A stretch of DNA of 64,000 nt. It comes from Cupriavidus taiwanensis (lineage in GTDB: Bacteria > Pseudomonadota > Gammaproteobacteria > Burkholderiales > Burkholderiaceae). Positions 58,444 through 64,000 of this stretch are shown in pieces (the stretch's first letter is position 1; each line of letters starts with the position of its first letter). The position numbers and the translations under genes were made by a program. Below the pieces are notes generated by a model, which was given only the letters and a program-made list of their open reading frames with translations, did not search any database and was not told the origin of the DNA. The stretch spans positions 2,619,301 to 2,683,300 of the forward strand of contig NZ_LT984804.1 in NCBI RefSeq assembly GCF_900250115.1. The letters are read 5' to 3'.

Positions 58444-59976
58444 ATGTCGACAAAACCCTCCCAGCCTTCCTCCGCCGGCGCACCCGCCCCCGCGCTGCGC
58501 CGCACCCTGCGCGCCCGCCATCTCACCATGATCGCCATCGGCGGCTCGATCGGCACCGGACTGTTCGTGGCCTCGGGCGCCACCATCGCGCAAGCCGGGC
58601 CCGGCGGCGCGCTGGCAGCCTATATCCTGATCGGCGCGATGGTGTATTTCCTGATGACCAGCCTGGGCGAGCTGGCGGCCTATATGCCGGTGTCGGGCTC
58701 GTTCGCCACCTATGGCGCGCGCTATGTCGACGAGGGCTTCGGCTTCGCGCTCGGCTGGAACTACTGGTACAACTGGGCCGTGACCATCGCGGTGGAACTG
58801 GCCGCGGCGCAGCTGGTGATGCAGTACTGGTTCCCGGACACGCCCGGGATGCTGTGGAGCGCGCTGTTTCTCGGCCTGATGTTCGCGCTCAATGCCATCT
58901 CGGTGCGCGGCTTCGGCGAGGCCGAATACTGGTGCGCGCTGGTCAAGGTGGTGACGGTGGTGGCCTTTATCGGCATCGGCACGCTGATGATCTTCGGCAT
59001 CCTGCGCGGCGACATGGCGGCCAGCCACGGCCTGGCCAACCTGACCACCGGCGATGCGCCCTTCGTCGGCGGGCTGCCCGCGCTGATCGGCGTGGCCATG
59101 ATTGCCGGCTTCTCGTTCCAGGGCACCGAGCTGATCGGCATCGCCGCCGGCGAATCGGCCGATCCGGCGAAGAACATCCCGCGCGCGGTGCGCCAGGTGT
59201 TCTGGCGCATCCTGTTGTTCTATGTGCTGGCAATCCTGATCATCGGCATCCTGATCCCCTACACCGACCCCAGCCTGCTCAAGAGCGACGTGCAGACCGT
59301 GGGCGTGAGCCCGTTCACGCTGGTATTCCGCCATGCGGGCCTGGCCTTTGCCGCCGGCGTGATGAACGCGGTGATCCTGACCGCGGTGCTGTCGGCGGGC
59401 AACTCGGGCATGTATGCGTCGACCCGCATGCTGTACAACCTGGCCACCGAAGGCCGCGCGCCGCGCGTGTTTGCCCGGCTGACGCGCAACGGCGTGCCGC
59501 TGGTGGCGCTGCTGGCCACCACCGCGGTAGGTGCGCTGTGCTTCCTGACCTCGCTGTTCGAAAGCAAGTCGGTGTACCTGTGGCTGCTGAACCTGTCGGG
59601 CATGACGGGTTTCATCGCCTGGCTCGGCATCGCCGTCAGCCATTACCGCTTCCGCAAGGGCTTTGTCGCCCAGGGGCACGACCTGGACCGCCTGCCGTAT
59701 CGCTCGCCGTTCTTTCCCTACGGGCCGATCTTTGCCTTCGGGCTGTGCCTGGTCGTAACGCTGGGCCAGAACTACCAGGCCTTTACCAGCGGCAAGATCG
59801 ACTGGGTCAGCGTGGCCGCCACCTACATCGGCATTCCGATCTTCCTGCTGATCTGGCTGGGCTATCGCATCGCCCGCAAGACGCGCTTCGTGTCCTATGC
59901 CGCCATGCAATTCCCCGCTCTGCCGGCCCGCGCTGCTGCCGCGCCGCGCACCGCCGTGCCGGTGGCCGGTGAATAG
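58444..59976 (+). CDS. lysP: Amino acid permease (LysP-type, APC family)
   Basis: The 510-residue 12-helix permease has the APC start RTLRARHLTMIAIGGSIGTGLFVASGATIAQAGPGGA, then VSGSFATYGARYVDEGFGFALGWNYWYNW and a helix 6 GVAMIAGFSFQGTELIGIAAGESADPAKNIPRAVRQVFWRI. The region VGALCFLTSLFESKSVYLWLLNLSGMTGFIAWLGIAVSHYRFR follows. The overall pattern is closest to the lysine permease. Arginine or aromatic amino acid permeases are alternatives. The ATG at 58444 begins MSTKPSQPSS; the longer upstream frame is rejected. Confidence 0.88.
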   Translation: MSTKPSQPSSAGAPAPALRRTLRARHLTMIAIGGSIGTGLFVASGATIAQAGPGGALAAYILIGAMVYFLMTSLGELAAYMPVSGSFATYGARYVDEGFGFALGWNYWYNWAVTIAVELAAAQLVMQYWFPDTPGMLWSALFLGLMFALNAISVRGFGEAEYWCALVKVVTVVAFIGIGTLMIFGILRGDMAASHGLANLTTGDAPFVGGLPALIGVAMIAGFSFQGTELIGIAAGESADPAKNIPRAVRQVFWRILLFYVLAILIIGILIPYTDPSLLKSDVQTVGVSPFTLVFRHAGLAFAAGVMNAVILTAVLSAGNSGMYASTRMLYNLATEGRAPRVFARLTRNGVPLVALLATTAVGALCFLTSLFESKSVYLWLLNLSGMTGFIAWLGIAVSHYRFRKGFVAQGHDLDRLPYRSPFFPYGPIFAFGLCLVVTLGQNYQAFTSGKIDWVSVAATYIGIPIFLLIWLGYRIARKTRFVSYAAMQFPALPARAAAAPRTAVPVAGE

Positions 59977-60017
59977 GCGCCGTTGCCGGGCGCCTGGCAG
60001 TCCGCAGTAACAAGTAA

Positions 60018-60254
60018 AAGCAAGACAACAACAACAAGGCGCATCGCTTTGAAGGCGGCCGGCTGTTCATGAGCGATGCCACCATGCCGGCCGCGCTGGG
60101 CTCGCTCGAGCGAGGCAAGTGGGCGGACTTTATCCTGGTCGACCAGGACCTGTTCAAGGTCAAGCCCACCGACATCTGGAAGACGCAGGTGCTGGAAACG
60201 TGGGTGGCGGGCGAGCGCGTGTATGTGAGACGGCAAGCGGTAAGCAAGCGGTAG
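60018..60254 (+). pseudogene. Amidohydrolase C-terminal relic (YtcJ type)
   Basis: An in-frame tail without the catalytic part: AHRFEGGRLF, then LGSLERGKWADFILVDQDLF, and IWKTQVLETWVAGERVYVR. These match the last strand and helix of YtcJ-type metal-dependent hydrolases (G-x-L-E-x-G-K-x-A-D-F). The upstream frame is closed at 60015. An ATG at 60069 could give a 61-residue product, but it is only a fragment of the family fold, so decay after deletion is the better reading. Confidence 0.72.
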
Positions 60255-60580
60255 CGTGCGGCACAGTTCCGGGGTGATGCAGGTGCGCACGGATTGATGC
60301 GATTGACTTCGTCGCAGCGCCGGCCCTCACCCCCGCCCCTCTCACGCAAGCGGGAGACCACGAGTCACCACCGCCCGAACCACCAACGCCGCCTTGGCCA
60401 GCCGCCCAGGCGACGCGTTTTACTCTTTTGTCGCTCGGACAAAAGAGTAAGTCGCCGGCTGCGCCGGCGAAACAGCCACGCCCGCCAAGCACGACAAACA
60501 ATCCAACCGCAGTACCCCAAGCCCCCCCGACAAAGGTTCAACGAGGCATCCGCGGGTAAGGCTTTTTATTCGGCGCGCAC
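60255..60580. other. Intergenic stretch with hairpin, no gene
   Basis: These 326 bases hold a pyrimidine-rich run, a 13-base hairpin (60420-60450) and no convincing coding frame. They lie downstream of a relic and of the convergent cupin gene. Confidence 0.6.
60420..60450. repeat. Perfect 13-base hairpin, REP-like or terminator
   Basis: Arms TTACTCTTTTGTC (60420-60432) and GACAAAAGAGTAA (60438-60450) are exact inverted copies around a 5-base loop GCTCG. It sits in the 326-base gap between the amidohydrolase relic and the convergent cupin gene. It could end transcription on both strands. I recall similar elements being repeated in related genomes, but cannot test that here. Confidence 0.7.
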
Positions 60581-61006
60581 TCAAATCCACTGGTCGTTTT
60601 CAACGGTACGTTCGCCCGCCGCACCGTCGCCCGTGTTCACCACGCCGCGCGGCTCGATCAGCACCAACTTTACTTCCGCGTCAGCACAGGGCTTGTGCTC
60701 GACACCCTTCGGCACCACCGCCATCTGCCCGGCCCTCAGCAGGATCGAACCGTCGCCCGCAGGCCCCTGCCGGAAATCGATGCGCAACTCGCCTTCGAGG
60801 ACGATGAAGGTTTCGTCGGTGTCGGCATGCCGGTGCCACTCGAACTCGCCTTCCACCTTCACCACCTTGAACTGGTAGTCGTTCATTTCCGCCACGACGC
60901 GCGGTTGCCAGTGTCCGTCGATCTGCGCGATCTTGCCGACCAGGTCAATGCTCTGGCACTGGCCGCGGCCGGCCGGTGCACGGGAATGGCTAGCGGATTG
61001 GGACAT
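60581..61006 (-). CDS. Cytoplasmic single-domain cupin protein
   Basis: The 141-residue cupin has motif 1 GEFEWHRHADTDETFIVLEGELRI, with metal ligands H-x-H-x4/5-E, and motif 2 MAVVPKGVEHKP. No signal peptide is present. The ATG at 61006 gives a Ser/Arg-rich start. It lies 78 bases downstream of the AraC-type gene on the same strand. Proteins of this type often bind small ligands or metals. No reaction can be assigned. Confidence 0.85.
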   Translation of the reverse strand: MSQSASHSRAPAGRGQCQSIDLVGKIAQIDGHWQPRVVAEMNDYQFKVVKVEGEFEWHRHADTDETFIVLEGELRIDFRQGPAGDGSILLRAGQMAVVPKGVEHKPCADAEVKLVLIEPRGVVNTGDGAAGERTVENDQWI

Positions 61007-61084
61007 CGTTCTCTCCGTTCACAAGTTGACGGGATGAGGATACGCATGCGCCTTGCGGTCGTATTGAACGATCGTGGGAGATTC

Positions 61085-61912
61085 TCAGCCGCCCCGGATG
61101 TTTCCCGCCACTTGCAGCCAGCGCCCCGGCGTCAGCCCGAAGGTCTTGGCGAAGTGCCGTGTCATGTGGCTCTGGTCGGCGAAACCCGCTGCGGCGGCCG
61201 CGTCAGCCAGCGACCTGCCTGCGAGCAGCAGGTGGCGCACCGCGTCGAGGCGGCGCATGGTCAGATAGCGATACGGGCTGGTGCCGTAGAACGTGCGGAA
61301 GTCGTGCGACAGGCTCCAGCGGTCGCGCCCCGTCGCCATCTCGAGCTCGTCGAGCGTGACCACGCGCGTGCAGTTGGCATGCAGATACTCGCGTGCACGG
61401 CACGCGGCCAGATAGTCGCCCCAGGAACGCCGCACGGGTGCGCCGGCGACGGCGGCCAGCGCATGCGCCAGGTCGGCCAGTGCATCGCTCTGCTCGAGCG
61501 GCTCGAGCGCGCAGCCGACATGCTGCAGCAGCGCCTCGGTGGCCGCCGCAAGGCGTGGGTCGGTCGTGACGCCGCCTTCGAGGAACGGCAGCGCGCGCCC
61601 GCCCAGCACGTTCTGGAACAGCACCGGCTCGACATAGATCATCCGGTAGCGGAAGCCTTCATCGGTGCCTGCCTGACCATCGTGAGGCTCGTCGGGATGC
61701 AGCACGATGGTGTTGCCAGGCAGGCTGTCTCGCTGGCTGCGCCGGTAGCTGAACCGCTGCACGCCAGCGAGCGTGCGGCCGATCGCGTAGGTGTCGTGGC
61801 GGTGCATGGCGTACGCCTTGCCGTGAAACCACGCTTCGATACGGTCGACGCCTTCCATCGGCCTGGCGTGCCGCACCCAGTCGGAGCATGAGAGGGAGGG
61901 TGGTCGGTTCAT
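61085..61912 (-). CDS. AraC-family transcriptional regulator
   Basis: The 275-residue protein has an N-terminal cupin-type sensor (HRHDTYAIGRTLAGVQRFSYRR, then HPDEPHDGQAG) and a C-terminal two-helix-turn-helix domain. The HTH domain contains TLDELEMATGRDRWSLSHDFRTFYGTSPYRYLTMRRLDAVRHLL and LADAAAAAGFADQSHMTRHFAKTFGLTPGRW. This is the standard AraC layout. The ATG at 61912 (MNRPPSLSCSD) is preferred over an Arg-rich upstream frame. It may control the downstream cupin gene. Confidence 0.92.
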   Translation of the reverse strand: MNRPPSLSCSDWVRHARPMEGVDRIEAWFHGKAYAMHRHDTYAIGRTLAGVQRFSYRRSQRDSLPGNTIVLHPDEPHDGQAGTDEGFRYRMIYVEPVLFQNVLGGRALPFLEGGVTTDPRLAAATEALLQHVGCALEPLEQSDALADLAHALAAVAGAPVRRSWGDYLAACRAREYLHANCTRVVTLDELEMATGRDRWSLSHDFRTFYGTSPYRYLTMRRLDAVRHLLLAGRSLADAAAAAGFADQSHMTRHFAKTFGLTPGRWLQVAGNIRGG

Positions 61913-62014
61913 GGTGTAGGGCGCGGAGGGCTTGCGGGTCCGCGCCGCCCGGGCTATCGGGTCCGATGCGGCGGGGCGCCTGCGGCATTGTCGCACGCTA
62001 CGTGCGCCGCGCCC

Positions 62015-62302
62015 TCACGGCAACGGCGGCTTGGGCAGGCGCGTCTCGCCCGGTTCCGGTTTCAGTTCCACGTCAAGGCGGAAGCCGCCCTTGCCGTCGG
62101 GCTCGAAATCACGCAGGAGCGAGCCGACCGCGCCGAACGCCGCGTCGCTGAAGGCATAAGGATCGAGCGCATCGAAGATCTGCGTGGGCAGCACCTTGTG
62201 CCCCGTCATTTTTCGCCGGGCGCGATAACCAGCCGCTATCGGGTTTTGCGCCGGCAAACGCGTGTGCCCGACCAGGATCCGGGTGCCAAACGAGCGCAGC
62301 AA
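62015..62302 (-). pseudogene. Intradiol dioxygenase C-terminal relic
   Basis: The C-terminal part reads TGHKVLPTQIFDALDPYAFSDAAFGAV, then SLLRDFEPD. The pattern P-x-x-T-Q-x-F-D-x-x-D-P-Y-x-x-S-D-A-x-F-G matches the end of intradiol (catechol or hydroxyquinol type) dioxygenases. The metal-binding Tyr and His regions are absent, and the N-terminal 30 residues look unrelated. An ATG at 62209 would give a 64-residue product, but a relic is more likely. It lies between the AraC gene and the siderophore-receptor gene. Confidence 0.45.
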
Positions 62303-62415
62303 CCGGGCGGTGGAGCGCCTGTAGCCAGCACCAATCCGCGCGTTGCTTTCACCACGAAGCCCGACCTGCCGCCTTGACGCCGCCGCTATGGGATAGGCAT
62401 CATTCGGTCTTTCCT

Positions 62416-62436
62416 AAATGCGAATTATTCGCATTT
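62416..62436. promoter_or_regulatory. Fur box upstream of siderophore receptor
   Basis: A 21-base perfect palindrome with arms AAATGCGAAT and ATTCGCATTT around a central T lies 48-68 bases upstream of the receptor ATG. It matches the form of Fur-binding sites in betaproteobacteria. A promoter-like TTGTATTGACATTTACAT follows it. Iron-dependent repression is expected by homology. Confidence 0.85.
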
Positions 62437-62483
62437 GTATTGACATTTACATACAGGCCTGCCTCTCTTCCTGCTGTTCCATC

Positions 62484-64000
62484 ATGAGCCGCCAAGTCCT
62501 TCGCGCCGCGCGTGCGCGCGCACCCCAACCCCGCCATCTCGCCGTGCTGGCGCAACTTGCCGTGCTCGCCGGCTTTCCGGCCACGGCCGCGCTGGCGCAG
62601 CAAGCGGCGGCGCCGGCCGACGCGGCGTCGCTGCCGGCGGTGACCGTGAGCGCCGCGGCGGTGGACGATTCCGGCCTGCAGCTTGAGAAAAAGGCCAGCA
62701 CCGGCGCGCTGGGTTCGCGCACGCAGCTGGACACGCCCTACTCCACCACCATCGTCACCGGCGAAGACCTGGCCGAGCGCCAGGTGGCCAAGCTCGGCGA
62801 TGTCTTCGCCATGGATGCGTCGGTCAGCGACAACGGCAACGGCTACAACAGCTGGTCCAGCTACCTGAGCGTGCGCGGCCTGCAGATCGACTGGCAGAAC
62901 GGCTTCAAGATCAACGGCCTGCCGTTCGTGGCCTACGGCATCACGCTGCCGTACGAGCACATGGAGCAGGTGGAGCTGCTCAAGGGCCTGCCGGGCTTCA
63001 TGTACGGCTTCGCCACGCCGGGCGGCATCGTCAACTACGTCACCAAGAAGCCGACCGACACCTTCACGGCGTCGTTCGAGCTGGGCTACCGTGCCGCCAA
63101 TGTCTGGAGCGAGCACGTTGACCTGGGCGGCCGCGCCGGCCCGGACAATATGTTCGGCTACCGCCTGAACGCGACGCACGAGGAAGGCACGCCCTACAAC
63201 GCGCGCAACATCCGGCGCGACAGCGTGTCGCTGGGGCTGGACGCGCGCCTCACCCGGGACCTGACCTGGACCTTCGATTCGATCTACCAGGACCGCCGCG
63301 CCACCGGCCAGATGCCGTCGTTCAGCCTGTGGAGCTATGGCGATACGGCGCTGCCGGGCGCGGTATCCGGGCGCATCCGCAACTTCGCCGGCGCCGACCA
63401 GCACCTGAACACCAACCTGCAGCTGTACAGCACCGGCCTGCGCTACCACATCGATCCGGACTGGACGGTCAGCACCAGCTACAGCTTCACCAAGGTCAAC
63501 CGCAGCCGCAACGAGAGCACCTACAACCTGCTGAACCAGGCCGGCGATTACATCGACCAGCGCTACGACACCGCGCAGAACCAGCAGGTGGGGCAATGGC
63601 AGGCGATGCTGGAAGGCAAGTTCCGCACCGGCCCATTCGGCCACCAGCTGGTGGCGGGCCTGTCGTGGCAGAAGCAGATCGACCGCTATGACAACAACGG
63701 CTTCGGCGCGGTCATTGGCACCGGCAATATCTTCGCGCCCAACACCAACACGTATTACAGCTCGACCGCCTTCAACAAGGTGCGCAACAGCGACATCACG
63801 CAGAAATCGGTGTTCGCCAGCGATACCGTGCAGCTGAGCGAGCGCTGGTCGGTGCTGGCCGGCCTGCGCGTGACCAACTTCGAGCAGAACGGCTATGTGC
63901 CGGTCACCTCCAGCTACAGCAAGTCCGGCGTGGTCACGCCGACGCTGGCGCTGATGTTCAAGCCGGTGCCCACGGCCACGGTCTATGCCAGCTACGTCGA
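62484..64000 (+). CDS. TonB-dependent siderophore receptor, 5' part (cut by window edge)
   Basis: The frame is open from the ATG at 62484 to the window end, giving about 505 residues of an expected 700 or so. It has a leader (RHLAVLAQLAVLAGFPATAALAQQ), then a plug domain: LPAVTVSAAAVDDSGLQLE, SRTQLDTPYSTTIVTGEDLAERQVAKLGDVFAMDASVS, then SYLSVRGLQIDW, LPYEHMEQVELLKGLPGFMYGFATPGGIVNYVTKKPTD. Beta-barrel strands follow, with the SVFASDTVQLSERWSVLAGLR segment typical of siderophore receptors. The Fur box upstream supports iron-regulated ferric-siderophore uptake. The siderophore is unknown. Confidence 0.92.
   Translation, partial: MSRQVLRAARARAPQPRHLAVLAQLAVLAGFPATAALAQQAAAPADAASLPAVTVSAAAVDDSGLQLEKKASTGALGSRTQLDTPYSTTIVTGEDLAERQVAKLGDVFAMDASVSDNGNGYNSWSSYLSVRGLQIDWQNGFKINGLPFVAYGITLPYEHMEQVELLKGLPGFMYGFATPGGIVNYVTKKPTDTFTASFELGYRAANVWSEHVDLGGRAGPDNMFGYRLNATHEEGTPYNARNIRRDSVSLGLDARLTRDLTWTFDSIYQDRRATGQMPSFSLWSYGDTALPGAVSGRIRNFAGADQHLNTNLQLYSTGLRYHIDPDWTVSTSYSFTKVNRSRNESTYNLLNQAGDYIDQRYDTAQNQQVGQWQAMLEGKFRTGPFGHQLVAGLSWQKQIDRYDNNGFGAVIGTGNIFAPNTNTYYSSTAFNKVRNSDITQKSVFASDTVQLSERWSVLAGLRVTNFEQNGYVPVTSSYSKSGVVTPTLALMFKPVPTATVYASYV

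Noticed and set aside
57652..59910. 752-codon open frame on the minus strand
   Set aside because: It runs antisense through the permease gene and into the phospholipase D gene. Composition is typical of antisense noise.
60069..60254. A free-standing 61-residue gene
   Set aside because: The sequence is the C-terminal end of a metal-dependent hydrolase and continues in frame upstream of the ATG, so a relic is more likely.
1..64000. CRISPR arrays, rRNA, tRNA genes or an intact insertion sequence
   Set aside because: No spaced direct-repeat series, cloverleaf-like gene or complete transposase with terminal repeats was seen by eye.

Overview
The window looks like high-GC betaproteobacterial DNA, most likely Burkholderiaceae and close to Cupriavidus. 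Pointers are a Bug-type (TctC) solute receptor, Burkholderiales-style trimeric porins, a nag-type gentisate operon, a DUF2955/HlyD/NodT efflux set and many IclR, GntR and AraC regulators beside catabolic operons. The organism call is inference from gene content. No rRNA, tRNA, CRISPR array or intact insertion sequence was seen. The mix of catabolic operons, regulators and gene relics suits an accessory part of a secondary chromosome or megaplasmid.

Layout. 0.0-0.6 kb: 5' part of an unidentified gene. 0.66-8.54 kb (minus): a CoA-linked catabolic operon of Bug receptor, enoyl-CoA hydratase, ADP-forming acyl-CoA synthetase, alpha/beta hydrolase and MmgE/PrpD protein, then an IclR regulator and a second hydrolase. 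8.8-11.6 kb: exported cupin, exported repeat protein and an outer-membrane barrel. 11.7-19.2 kb: small K+ channel, DUF2955/HlyD/NodT tripartite efflux system, AI-2E permease, Kef-type antiporter and EF-hand protein. 19.4-24.3 kb (minus): 3-hydroxybenzoate/gentisate operon (nagI-nagK-nagL-nagX) ending with a TRAP receptor. It is bordered by relics: an IS630 transposase tail on one side, ABC permease and GntR tails on the other.

25.1-53.6 kb is the most interesting part: a 28-kb aromatic-catabolism island built as three runs and bracketed by related GntR/FCD regulators. Run A (minus, 36.96 to 25.11 kb) holds a porin, SnoaL-like protein, DoxX-like membrane protein, Rieske oxygenase, flavoprotein dehydrogenase, MFS importer, three repeats of a DoxX-like gene with a very small membrane-protein gene, an enolase-superfamily enzyme, a second MFS protein and GntR-1. 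Run B (minus, 44.95 to 37.27 kb) holds a BNR beta-propeller, a flavin monooxygenase, a small helical protein, a phthalate-4,5-dioxygenase-type Rieske oxygenase, two amidohydrolases, a zinc dehydrogenase and GntR-2. Run C (plus, 45.21 to 52.90 kb) holds a PDR-type reductase, a LigJ-like hydratase, a LigB-type extradiol dioxygenase, three consecutive RraA/LigK-fold genes, a dienelactone hydrolase, a flavin reductase and a second porin, followed by convergent GntR-3. The reductases for the run B oxygenases lie in run C, so the two divergent runs should work together. The plausible route is ring hydroxylation, carboxylated-catechol (protocatechuate- or gallate-like) 4,5-cleavage, hydration by the LigJ-like enzyme and aldol cleavage to pyruvate plus an oxoacid. 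The starting compound cannot be read from the sequence.

53.8-64.0 kb: ArsR-type regulator, small acidic protein, zinc alcohol dehydrogenase, ClsC-type phospholipase D lipoprotein, LysP-type permease, relics of an amidohydrolase and of an intradiol dioxygenase, cupin, AraC regulator and the 5' part of a TonB-dependent siderophore receptor behind a near-perfect Fur box.
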